From assembly GCF_003058325.1 (NCBI RefSeq), contig NZ_CP028843.1, positions 2,018,001 through 2,082,000 of the forward strand: a DNA stretch of 64,000 nt. The letters run 5' to 3'. This document shows, one piece after another, positions 35,427 to 43,379 of the stretch (positions are counted from its first letter, which is position 1; each line of letters begins with the position of its first letter). The notes under the pieces were generated by a model. It searched no databases. It had not been told where the DNA came from and saw nothing but the letters and a program-made list of their open reading frames with translations. The stretch is from Methylobacterium currus (GTDB taxonomy: Bacteria; Pseudomonadota; Alphaproteobacteria; Rhizobiales; Beijerinckiaceae). Both the position numbers and the translations under genes were made by a program.

Positions 35427-36785
35427 ATGCGCGCCATTCGTCATCAGATGGAAGCCTTCGTGACCGCACGCCCCGCCCGCGGCCTCCTCGTCGCCGCCGC
35501 CCGTTCCGGCTCCGGCAAGACCACCGTGACCCTCGCCCTGCTGCGGGCCCTGCGCCGCCGCGGGCTGGCGGTCGCCGGGGCGAAATGCGGGCCGGACTAC
35601 ATCGACCCCGCCTTCCACGCCGCCGCCACCGGCCGGCCGAGCTACAACCTCGACAGCTTCGCCATGGACGGCACCCTGCTCGACGCGGTGGCGGGCCGGG
35701 CCGGCGCGGAAGCCGACCTGCTGCTCGCCGAGGGCTCGATGGGCCTGTTCGACGGCGTCGTGGCGGAGGAGGGCCGCACCGGCGCCAATGCCGACATCGC
35801 CGCCCGCTACGGCTGGCCGGTCGTGCTGGTGCTCGACGTCTCGGGCGCGGCGCAATCCGCCGCCGCCACCGCCCTCGGGGTCCGGGCCTACGATCCGCGC
35901 CTGACGCTCGCCGGCGTGATCCTCAACAAGGTGGCGAGCCCGCGCCACCGCCGCCTGGTCGAGGTCGGCCTCGCCCGGGTCGGGATCCCGGTGCTCGGCG
36001 CGGTGCCGCGGGAGGCCGCGCTCGTGCTGCCGGAGCGCCATCTCGGGCTGATCCAGGCCGGCGAGACCGCGGACCTGGAATCCCGGCTCGACCGCCTCGC
36101 CGATCTGGCGGAAGCCTCGATCGACCTCGACGCGGTGGTGGAAGCCGCCGGCGGGCGGATCCCCACCCCAGCGATCGGCCATCTGCCGCCGCCGCCCGGC
36201 CAGCGCCTCGCGGTCGCCCGCGACGCCGCGTTCTCGTTCGTCTACCCGCATCTCGAGGCCGGCTGGCGCGCCGCCGGGGCCGAGATCGTGCCGTTCTCAC
36301 CGCTCGCCGACGAGGCGCCGCCCGCCGAGTGCGACGCCTGCTGGCTGCCCGGCGGCTATCCGGAGCTCCATGCCGGCCGGATCGCCGCCGCGTCGCGCTT
36401 CCTCGGCGGCTTGCGCGCCTTCGCGGAGACGAAGGCCGTCCACGGCGAGTGCGGCGGCTACATGGTGCTGGGCGAGAGCCTGGAGGATGCCGACGGCACG
36501 ACCCACCGCATGGCCGGCCTCTTGCCGGTCGCGACGTCCTATGCCAGGCGCCGCCTGCATCTCGGCTACCGGATCGCGACGCTCGTCGGCCCCGGGGCGC
36601 TCGGGGCGGCCGGGCAGGGGCTGGTCGGGCACGAGTTCCACTATGCCAGCGAGGTCACCCCGCCTCCGGGGCCGGACGAGGCCCTGGCCGAGGTGACCGA
36701 CGCGGAAGGGCGCAGCCCGGGCCTCGCCGGGCACCGGCGCGGCCGGGTCAGCGGCAGCTTCTTCCACCTCGTCGGGCTGCGCTGA
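35427..36785 (+). CDS. cobB: Hydrogenobyrinic acid a,c-diamide synthase (glutamine-hydrolysing)
   Basis: A 452-residue amidase. The N-terminal P-loop domain has LLVAAARSGSGKTTVTLALLRA and VAGAKCGPDYIDPAFH. The C-terminal glutamine amidotransferase domain carries the nucleophile in HGECGGYMVLGE (cysteine) and the histidine in GHEFHYASE. It makes the a,c-diamide that CobN metallates. The start may be the ATG at 35427 or, more cautiously, the ATG at 35448 (MEAFVTARPARG); neither has a strong ribosome site. The 33 bases to cbiD must hold both promoters unless these overlap the genes. Confidence 0.94.
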   Translation: MRAIRHQMEAFVTARPARGLLVAAARSGSGKTTVTLALLRALRRRGLAVAGAKCGPDYIDPAFHAAATGRPSYNLDSFAMDGTLLDAVAGRAGAEADLLLAEGSMGLFDGVVAEEGRTGANADIAARYGWPVVLVLDVSGAAQSAAATALGVRAYDPRLTLAGVILNKVASPRHRRLVEVGLARVGIPVLGAVPREAALVLPERHLGLIQAGETADLESRLDRLADLAEASIDLDAVVEAAGGRIPTPAIGHLPPPPGQRLAVARDAAFSFVYPHLEAGWRAAGAEIVPFSPLADEAPPAECDACWLPGGYPELHAGRIAAASRFLGGLRAFAETKAVHGECGGYMVLGESLEDADGTTHRMAGLLPVATSYARRRLHLGYRIATLVGPGALGAAGQGLVGHEFHYASEVTPPPGPDEALAEVTDAEGRSPGLAGHRRGRVSGSFFHLVGLR

Positions 36786-36797
36786 GGCAGCCGGCGC

Positions 36798-37214
36798 CTA
36801 CTCGGCGGCGGCGCTGTCCCCGCCGTTCGCCGTGGTGGCGTGGCGGCCGAGGCGGGCGGCGGAGCGGACGATCGCCAGCACTTCGCGGCGCAGCTGCTCG
36901 TCCTCGATCTGCACGTAGGCCCGCAGCAGCTCGATCGCGCCCTGCGCGCTCAGGAAGCCGAACACGTTGTCGTCGCCGGTCTCGCCGCCGGTCTGGTCCT
37001 CGAAGAAGGCCGAGACCGGCACTTCGAGCAGCCGCGCGATCTCGCGCAGGCGGCCGGCGCCGACGCGGTTCTGGCCCTTCTCGTATTTCTGCACCTGCTG
37101 GAAGGTGACGCCGACGGCGTTGCCGAGAGCGGTCTGGCTCAGCCCCTTGGCCTTGCGCAGGGCCGTGATGCGAACTCCGACGAGACGGTCGACCTCAGTG
37201 GTTTGCTTGGGCAT
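36798..37214 (-). CDS. XRE-family transcriptional regulator
   Basis: A 138-residue protein. The helix-turn-helix covers about residues 10-65 (VGVRITALRKAKGLSQTALG, VTFQQVQKYEKGQNRVGAGRLREIARLLEV). The C-terminal half has a helical segment IELLRAYVQIEDEQLRREVLAIVRSAA that may dimerise. A GAGG site lies before the ATG. It is convergent with cobB with a 12-base gap. Target genes are unknown; proteins like this are common in Rhizobiales. Confidence 0.9.
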   Translation of the reverse strand: MPKQTTEVDRLVGVRITALRKAKGLSQTALGNAVGVTFQQVQKYEKGQNRVGAGRLREIARLLEVPVSAFFEDQTGGETGDDNVFGFLSAQGAIELLRAYVQIEDEQLRREVLAIVRSAARLGRHATTANGGDSAAAE

Positions 37215-37766
37215 CGGTCCTCAACATCTCACGTGCTGGCCTGCCGGAAGCCCCCTCCCCAATTCCAGAGGGCCGCCGTCCCGCGTCGTTCATGCCCGCA
37301 ACGGGCCGGCGCTCCCCGCTCCGGCGACCTCGCGGATGTTCGTCCTCGGGCCGGCGGCGAAGACGCCTCGCATCCGGTCCGCTCAACCCTCGTTCGCCCG
37401 GTCCGCCTCCGGTCCGTCCACCCCGCATCGGAGCATTCGAACTGGACCGGACCATGCGAAACCAGTCGTCCGCGACCGCTCAAGGCCGTCCTGCTGCCAG
37501 GATGACGACACGGATGCGGGTCTGCCATGCAACCCAACTCACGTCTACACGCTCCAAGCGAATTCCCCAAGGGAACGAAGGTGAAAAAAATACTGAGTGT
37601 CACCGCTCGCGCAGGTCGCCGCGCGGTGGGGTTCGTCCGGGCCGAGCGGGTCACCTTGCCGATGGCGGAGCGGTTCCCATCTCATCGGCCAAGCCCGGCC
37701 GCCCGAGCGCCCGAACGCCCGCGAGAGCCTTCGATACCGAAGAGAACGCCGAGAGGGATGCCCACC
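37215..37766. other. Intergenic region without a recognised gene
   Basis: This 552-base gap separates the XRE regulator (leftward) from the IsdG-like gene (rightward). The reading frame of the latter is open back to 37527, but the translation there has no family similarity. A small dyad TTCCC-CAA-GGGAA lies at 37563-37575 just before a run of seven A. No iron-responsive box was recognised. Confidence 0.6.
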
Positions 37767-38087
37767 ATGTTCATCGCCATGAACCGGTTCAAGGTCTACA
37801 AGGATGCCACCCAGGACTTCGAGCAGGTCTGGCTCGGGCGCGACAGCCATCTGGGGGAGATGCCGGGCTTCGTCGAGTTTCACCTGCTGCGCGGGCCCGA
37901 ATACGAGGATCACGTCCTCTACGCCTCGCACACGATCTGGTCCTCGAAAGCCGATTTCGAGGCCTGGACCCGCTCCGAGCAGTTCCGCAAGGCCCATAGC
38001 CGCGCCCCGGGGACCAAGCCGCTCTATCTCGGCCACCCGCAATTCGAGGGCTTCGAGACGATCCAGACCGTCGCCCGGGCCGGGTGA
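37767..38087 (+). CDS. IsdG-like heme-degrading monooxygenase (antibiotic biosynthesis monooxygenase fold)
   Basis: A 106-residue ferredoxin-fold protein. The catalytic triad described for IsdG-type heme oxygenases (Asn near 7, Trp 67, His 77) is matched by N6, W67 and H77 here (IAMNRFKV, FEAWTRSEQ, RKAHS). PGFVEFHLLRGPEYEDHVLYASHTIW is the usual core. GAGAGGG precedes the ATG at 37767; an ATG nine bases upstream overlaps that site. The enzyme would release iron from heme in the cytoplasm. No heme transporter is beside it. Confidence 0.87.
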   Translation: MFIAMNRFKVYKDATQDFEQVWLGRDSHLGEMPGFVEFHLLRGPEYEDHVLYASHTIWSSKADFEAWTRSEQFRKAHSRAPGTKPLYLGHPQFEGFETIQTVARAG

Positions 38088-38204
38088 CGGCAGGATGCCG
38101 TGGGCGGCCCGGGCGAGGGCCGCCCCCGCGTGTTTCGCTGCCGTGGCGGCCCTCGCCCGGGCCGCCTCCGGGTCAGGTGGTCTCAGGGTCAGCCCGTCTC
38201 AGGG

Positions 38205-39485
38205 TCAGGCGGCCTTGGGGGCGTGGAGCCGCGGCAGGAACGCGGCGAGAAGGCCCACCGCCGGCAGGAAGGCGCAGATTCCGTACACGAACTCGATGCT
38301 GGTGTGATCGGCGATCTCGCCCAGGACCGCGGCGCCCAAGCCCCCCATCCCGAAGGCGAAGCCGAAGAACAGGCCGCCCACCAGCCCGACCCGACCGGGC
38401 AGGAGCTCCTGGGCGTAGACCAGGATCGCCGGCATCGCCGAGGCCAGGATCAGGCCGATCGGCACGGTCAGCGCCACGGTCCAGAACAGGTTGGCGTGGG
38501 GCAGCGCCAGGGTGAAGGGCAGGACGCCGAGGATCGAGCCCCAGATCACCACCTTGCGGCCGAACCGGTCGCCGATCGGCCCGCCCGCCACCGTGCCGGC
38601 CGCGACCGCGCCGAGGAACACGAACAGGTAGAGCTGCGATTCCTGCACCGACACGCCGAAGCGGTGGATCAGGTAGAAGGTGAAGTACGAGCTGAGGCTC
38701 GCCATGTAAAAATACTTGGAGAAGATCAGCACCAGCAGCACCGCGATGGTGCCGACCACCTTGGCCCGCGGCAGGGCCCGGACGCTTGAGCCCCCCTTTT
38801 TCCCCCGCGCGGCCCCCGCCCGGAGGCGGTCGCGGTACCAACGCCCGACGAGGCTCAGCACCACGAACCCGGCGAGCGCCGCGACCGCGAACAGCGCGAC
38901 GCTGGGCTGGCCGAGCGGCACCACGATGAAGGCGGCGAGCAGCGGCCCGAGCGCCGAGCCGGCATTGCCGCCGACCTGGAACACCGACTGGGCCAGGCCG
39001 TAGCGCCCGCCCGAGGCGAGGCGGGCGACCCGCGAGGCCTCCGGGTGAAAGATCGCCGAGCCGAGGCCGACGAGGCAGGCCGCCATGACCAGCAGACCGT
39101 ACGAGCCGGCATGGGACAGGAGCAGCAGGCCGCAGAGCGAGAGCAGCATGCCGGTGGCGAGCGAGAACGGCATCGGCCGCTTGTCGGTGACCAGGCCGAC
39201 CACCGGCTGGAGCAGCGAGGCGGTGAGCTGGAAGGCCAGGGTCAGGAAGCCGATCTGGCCGAAATCGAGGCTGTAGGCCTGCTTCAGCAGAGGGTAGATC
39301 GCCGGGAGCAGCGACTGGATCATGTCGTTGAGGAGGTGCGACAGGCTCAGGCCCCCGAGCACCACGGCTGCCGGTCCGGCCGCTGCCGCCGCAGGCGGCA
39401 TCGCCCTGCTCACCGTCTCCGCCTGCGGCGGCCTGGTCACCGACGCCTCCACGGCCACGCCGCCCTCGCTCGCTCGCGCATCCAT
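38205..39485 (-). CDS. MFS transporter, fosmidomycin-resistance (Fsr) family
   Basis: About 426 residues with twelve hydrophobic segments. LGGLSLSHLLNDMIQSLLPAIYPLLK is the diagnostic start of the Fsr family, followed by GLVTDKRP in the loop between helices 2 and 3, GSAIFHPEASRVA, and GPIGDRFGRK in the second half. The first 30 residues are hydrophilic. The ATG at 39485 has GGGGAGCG upstream; an ATG at 39401 is an alternative. Substrate is unknown; the family exports fosmidomycin and other compounds. Confidence 0.88.
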   Translation of the reverse strand: MDARASEGGVAVEASVTRPPQAETVSRAMPPAAAAAGPAAVVLGGLSLSHLLNDMIQSLLPAIYPLLKQAYSLDFGQIGFLTLAFQLTASLLQPVVGLVTDKRPMPFSLATGMLLSLCGLLLLSHAGSYGLLVMAACLVGLGSAIFHPEASRVARLASGGRYGLAQSVFQVGGNAGSALGPLLAAFIVVPLGQPSVALFAVAALAGFVVLSLVGRWYRDRLRAGAARGKKGGSSVRALPRAKVVGTIAVLLVLIFSKYFYMASLSSYFTFYLIHRFGVSVQESQLYLFVFLGAVAAGTVAGGPIGDRFGRKVVIWGSILGVLPFTLALPHANLFWTVALTVPIGLILASAMPAILVYAQELLPGRVGLVGGLFFGFAFGMGGLGAAVLGEIADHTSIEFVYGICAFLPAVGLLAAFLPRLHAPKAA

Positions 39486-39773
39486 TGCCGGTTCGCTCCC
39501 CCTGGCGGCCTCAGGCGGGCCGCTCTCGGCCCTCACGCGGACCGCTCTCGCCGCGCCGCCCGTCGACGATCCGGGGGTCTGCGGCGTGCCTCCCATACAC
39601 CCGCCGCCTCCGCCCGTCCCGGCCATCCGCCGCAGGGCAGGGATGCCGCCGGTCCCGGGCTTGCTGCGGAACCGGCAACCAGCCGTCGGCGGCCCGGGAT
39701 CTGTGCGGAAGCGGCACGGTCCCGCCCGGCCCGTCCCAATCCGGCACAGACACGGGTCACGGGTCATCTCGCC

Positions 39774-41270
39774 ATGCGACACGAACGGTTCCCGGGGGAT
39801 GCCGACGGCCACCTCGCCACCTCGGAGGCACGGGCGGTCTGGAACGCGCTCCTGCCCCGCCGCGGCCGGGCGGCCCTGCGGGTCGCGATCGCCGGCGGCG
39901 CGGCTCTGGCCGAGCTCGCGGCGGTGGCCCTCACCGGGCTCGCCTGCGAGATGACCTATCACCTGATCTCCTACGAGCGGCAGCCCGAGCTCGGCCCGTC
40001 GCTGGCGGTCGGCCTGTTCCTCGGCCTGTTCGTGGTGCTGCCGAACGCCGCGCGGGGCGAGTACAGCATCGAGAACTACCTGGCCCGCGCGCCCCATTTC
40101 CGCCGGACGCTCAGCCTCTGGCTCGCCGCCTGGGCGGTGGTGCTGGTCCTCGGCTTCCTCAGCAAGACGACCGGCGACCATTCCCGCGGGGCGGCTCTGG
40201 CGACCTTCCTCATCGGTCTGCCGGTCCTCGTCGCCACCCGCTTCGCCACCGTGACCCTGGTGCGCCGGCTCATCACCCCCCGCTCCGATTCCGCCCGCCG
40301 CATCCACCTGATCGGCTACGAGGAGGACGTCGCGAGCTTCTACGCCACCCACGACACGGCGGCCCTGGGCCTCCGGGTGATCGGCGTCAGCACCCTGCGG
40401 AGCGCCCCCCCGGGGACCGACCCGCAGGCACGCCGGACCCAGCTCGCCGAGGACCTCGACCTGAGCGTCTCGGTGGTGCGCTTCCTGCGCCCCGACGACG
40501 TGTTCGTGCTGGTGCCCTGGGCCGAGGTCGAGGACCTGGAGGCCTGCGTCGACGCCTTCCTGCGGGTGCCGGTCGCCCTGCACCTGCGCCCCGGCCGGGT
40601 GATGGACCGCTTCAGCGACGTGCGCCTCGGCCGGGTCGGCCTGCTCACCGGCATCAATGTCGGCCGCGCCCCCCTTTCCGCCGTGGAGATCGCCGCCAAG
40701 CGCACCTTCGACCTCGTGGTGGCGTCGCTGGCGCTCGTGGCGCTGTCGCCGCTGCTCGTCCTGATCGCGATCCTGATCCGCCTCGACAGCCGGGGACCGA
40801 GCCTGTTTCGCCAGAAGCGCTACGGCTTCAACCAGGAGGCGTTCTGGGTGTTCAAGTTCCGCAGCATGCGCTCCGACGCCGACGCGTCCTTCCGCCAGGC
40901 GACACGGGACGACGACCGCATCACCCGGATCGGCCGGATCCTGCGCCGCACCAACCTCGACGAGTTGCCCCAGCTCCTCAACGTGATCCGGGGCGACATG
41001 TCGCTGGTCGGCCCCCGCCCCCACGCCGTCGCCCATGACCGCAGCTTCGAGCGTCGCATCGCGCTCTATGCCCGGCGCCACAACGTGCGGCCGGGGATCA
41101 CCGGCTGGGCGCAGGTGAACGGCCTGCGGGGCGAGACCCTCACCGACGCCGACATGCAGCGGAGGGTCGAGCACGACCTGTTCTACATCGACAATTGGTC
41201 GCTGTGGTTCGACCTCAGGATCCTGGTGATGACGGTGGTGGCCAGGAGTGCGTTCCGGAATGCGTACTAG
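39774..41270 (+). CDS. Polyprenyl-phosphate sugar-1-phosphate transferase (WcaJ-like)
   Basis: A 498-residue membrane enzyme that starts exopolysaccharide repeat-unit synthesis by moving a hexose-1-phosphate to undecaprenyl phosphate. Four N-terminal membrane segments are followed by a nucleotide-fold linker domain. The C-terminal catalytic domain from about residue 300 has KRTFDLVVASLALV, FRQKRYGFNQ, VFKFRSMR, RTNLDELPQLLNVIRGDMSLVGPRP and RPGITGWAQVNGLRGE. The stop codon TAG is exactly where an IS630-type element begins. Precise loss of the element would restore TAG. Confidence 0.93.
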   Translation: MRHERFPGDADGHLATSEARAVWNALLPRRGRAALRVAIAGGAALAELAAVALTGLACEMTYHLISYERQPELGPSLAVGLFLGLFVVLPNAARGEYSIENYLARAPHFRRTLSLWLAAWAVVLVLGFLSKTTGDHSRGAALATFLIGLPVLVATRFATVTLVRRLITPRSDSARRIHLIGYEEDVASFYATHDTAALGLRVIGVSTLRSAPPGTDPQARRTQLAEDLDLSVSVVRFLRPDDVFVLVPWAEVEDLEACVDAFLRVPVALHLRPGRVMDRFSDVRLGRVGLLTGINVGRAPLSAVEIAAKRTFDLVVASLALVALSPLLVLIAILIRLDSRGPSLFRQKRYGFNQEAFWVFKFRSMRSDADASFRQATRDDDRITRIGRILRRTNLDELPQLLNVIRGDMSLVGPRPHAVAHDRSFERRIALYARRHNVRPGITGWAQVNGLRGETLTDADMQRRVEHDLFYIDNWSLWFDLRILVMTVVARSAFRNAY

Positions 41271-42311
41271 AGCGCTGTGCGATCGTCCTGCAACGGCCAA
41301 GTTGTTTTGGGCGTTGGTTGGGTGGAGGAGCCAGCGATGACCTCACCCTTGTCCGTCGATCTGCGTGAGCGTGTGGTGTCCGCTGTCCTGGCGGGTGCGT
41401 CCTGCCGCCAGGCTGGCGAGCGGTTCGGTGTCAGCGCCGCCAGCGTCAGCCGCTGGCACGCCCGCCATCTCCGGGACGGCCACGTCCGGCCCAAGCCGAT
41501 GGGCGGAGACCAGCGCTCGCAGATCATCGAGGCCCACGCCCCGCGGATCCTGAGGCTGTGCGAGGAGCGCGGCAACATCGTGCTGTCGGAACTGCGCGAC
41601 GCCTTGGCCGAGCAGGGCGTCGCCACCAGCACCAGCAGCCTGTCGCGCTTCCTGGCCCGCCATCGCATCACCCGTAAAAAGGGGCTCTTCACGCCGCCGA
41701 GCAGGACCGACCGGACGTAGCGGAGGCGCGCCAGGCGTGGTTCGAGGGCCAGCTCGACCTCGATCCGGACCGTCTGGTGTTCATCGACGAGACCGCCGCT
41801 TCGACCCGGATGGCGCGTCGCTATGGCTGGGCTCCACGCGGCCAGCGCTGTCGCCTGCCAGTGCCGTGCGGGCACTCCAAGACCACCACCGTCACGGCGG
41901 CACTGCGTACAAGCGGCCTGACGGCGACAGCCATCTTCGATGGAGCCACCAACGGCCGGCGCTTCCTGGACTACGTCACCGACACGCTGGTCCCGGTGCT
42001 CCGGCCAGGCGACACGGTGATCCTCGACAACCTTCAGGCCCACAAGGTGACGGGCGTGCGCGAGGCCATCGCGGCGGCTGGCGCGCGGGTGGTGTACCTC
42101 CCGCCCTACAGCCCGGAGTTCAACCCGATCGAGCAGGCCTTCGCCAAACTCAAAACCTTGCTGCGCACCGCAGCCGCGCGCACGGTCGAAGACCTGCATG
42201 CTGCGATCCGCCAAGCCTTTGCTGCCTTCACCCCAAAGGAGTGTCGCAACTACCTCAATGCAGCTGGATACCAGACAGACCGCTACGTTTCAGCCTGATC
42301 GGGCAATGATA
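41270..42311 (+). mobile_element. IS630-type insertion sequence in the stop codon of the sugar transferase gene
   Basis: About 1042 bases bounded by TA dinucleotides at 41268-41269 and 42312-42313, the target duplication typical of the IS630/Tc1 group. The ends are imperfect inverted repeats. Counting inward, GAGCGCTGTGCGATCGTCCTG on the left and TATCATTGCCCGATCAGGCTG on the right (reverse complement) match at 12 of 21 positions, and the match goes on inward with AACG. It carries one transposase in two overlapping frames. The right flank TAG followed by a hairpin looks like the original end of the sugar transferase gene. Confidence 0.8.
41337..42298 (+). CDS. IS630-family transposase, two frames joined by a -1 shift
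   Basis: The first frame (41337-41720) encodes an N-terminal helix-turn-helix part: SVDLRERVVSAVLAGASCRQAGERFGVS, ending with a stop at 41718. The second frame is at -1 and open from 41678 to 42298. It carries the DDE catalytic core: VFIDETAAS, VILDNLQAHK and YSPEFNPIEQAF. A run AAAAAGGGG at 41676-41684 is the likely slip site; a -1 shift there gives KKG-ALHAAEQDRPDV, which reads smoothly into the core as in other family members. It is thus probably functional through programmed frameshifting; a plain inactivating mutation is the alternative. Confidence 0.85.
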
Positions 42312-42327
42312 TAGCTTTGGGCGGAAA

Positions 42328-42346
42328 GGGCGCCCGTGGGGCGCCC
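42328..42346 (+). terminator. Hairpin, likely the displaced terminator of the sugar transferase gene
   Basis: GGGCGCCC at 42328-42335 and again at 42339-42346 form an eight-base stem with a GTG loop, followed by TGCTTCCT. Without the IS element it would lie 14 bases after the TAG stop of the sugar transferase. Confidence 0.65.
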
Positions 42347-42479
42347 TGCTTCCTGATCGTCATCGAAAAACGATCACAGACCGAAAGGCAGCGCCCAGAA
42401 TCCCGGCACCGTGAGACTGTCATGGCGACATGAGAAGTTCACCAGCGGCGTCTTCTCTCTACTCCTGTGATTGTCGCTT

Positions 42480-43022
42480 CTATTCCCCCTGCCGCCCCTG
42501 GCACGCCCCACATTCCCCCTCGATCTCGACGATCCGGCTTGCCGGCTTGAACCCCGCCTGGGCCAGGGTCCGGTCCAGGCTGCGCTCGATCTCGGCCGAG
42601 ATGGTCTCGTCGACGCTGCCGCAGCTGCGGCAGATGAGAAACACCGCGCTCTCGCCGGCGCCGTGGCCATGCTCGCAGGGCACGAAGGCGTTGCGGCTGG
42701 CGATGCGGTGGACGAGGCCGTGCTCGGTGAGGAAATCGAGGGCGCGGTAGACCGAGACCGCGGCGACGCGCTTGCCCGGAGCGCTCAGGCGCTCGGCGAT
42801 GTCGTAGGCGCCGAGCGGACGCCCCTCGTCGGCCACCACCTCCAGGGTGCGGCGGCGCAACGCCGTGAATTGCAGGCCGAGATCCTGCGCCAGCCGCTCG
42901 GCCCGCGCCACCAGATCGGCGGTCCGGGCGGGACCATGCCCTTCTTGGCCATGCCCTTCCTGGGCATGCCCGCCTTGACCCTGCGCGTGACCGTGGTGCC
43001 CGCAGGTTCCGTGATCGTCCAT
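42480..43022 (-). CDS. zur: Fur-family zinc uptake regulator Zur with a His-rich N-terminus
   Basis: A 180-residue repressor. The winged helix spans about residues 45-120 (FTALRRRTLEVVADEGRPLGAYDIAERL, AVSVYRALDFLTEHGLVHRI). The metal-binding half has PCEHGHGAGESAVFLICRSCG and ends with CGAC, so two CxxC pairs form the structural zinc site. The first 33 residues contain eight histidines with a repeated EGHGQ motif, an unusual extension. GGGAGGG precedes the ATG. It is divergent from znuC-znuB with a Zur box between them. Confidence 0.9.
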   Translation of the reverse strand: MDDHGTCGHHGHAQGQGGHAQEGHGQEGHGPARTADLVARAERLAQDLGLQFTALRRRTLEVVADEGRPLGAYDIAERLSAPGKRVAAVSVYRALDFLTEHGLVHRIASRNAFVPCEHGHGAGESAVFLICRSCGSVDETISAEIERSLDRTLAQAGFKPASRIVEIEGECGACQGRQGE

Positions 43023-43064
43023 CCGCAACCCTCCCGGCGCCGTCCTACCCCAACCCGGCGGCGG

Positions 43065-43093
43065 TTGACAGGCCCTGCCTGTTACAGTGTAAC
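43065..43093 (+). promoter_or_regulatory. Promoter with overlapping Zur box for the znu genes
   Basis: TTGACA (43065-43070), a 17-base spacer and TGTAAC (43088-43093) make a good sigma-70 type promoter pointing right. The palindrome GTTACAGTGTAAC (43081-43093, six-base arms around one base) covers the -10 element and resembles GTTAnnnTnnTAAC-type Zur sites. A repressor bound here would block the promoter. Confidence 0.8.
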
Positions 43094-43184
43094 GATCCGC
43101 TTTGGGGCGGCCGCCGGCCGTCCTCCATATGGGGTTCGTGCGCCCGCCCGAAGAGGGCGCGGGACCCGAGCGACCGATTCGCCG

Positions 43185-43379
43185 ATGCCGCATCTCCATG
43201 CCCCCGCCGTGCGGGCCGACGCCGCCCCGCGCTCCCAGGCCGCGCCACGCCCTCAAGCCGCGCCACGCTCTCAAGCCGCGCCGTTCTCCCTGCTGCGGGT
43301 CGGCGTCGGGCCGCGCATCGCCGTGGCCGCGCTGCTGGCGGCGGCGCTCTGGGCCCTGATCGGCTGGGCGATGGCGTGA
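43185..43379 (+). CDS. Small membrane protein ORF coupled to znuC
   Basis: A possible 64-residue protein: a polar N-terminus with HLHAP and three copies of an AAPRSQ-like repeat, then one membrane segment VGPRIAVAALLAAALWALIGW at the C-terminus. Its stop TGA overlaps the GTG start of znuC (GTGA) and it begins about 90 bases after the znu promoter, so it would be the first gene of the zinc transcript. There is no strong ribosome site and I recognise no family. If the coupling is real, znuC translation may depend on it. Confidence 0.5.
   Translation: MPHLHAPAVRADAAPRSQAAPRPQAAPRSQAAPFSLLRVGVGPRIAVAALLAAALWALIGWAMA

Noticed and set aside
37527..37766. Upstream extension of the IsdG-like gene
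   Set aside because: Family similarity begins at 37767, where a ribosome site is present; the extension is unconserved.
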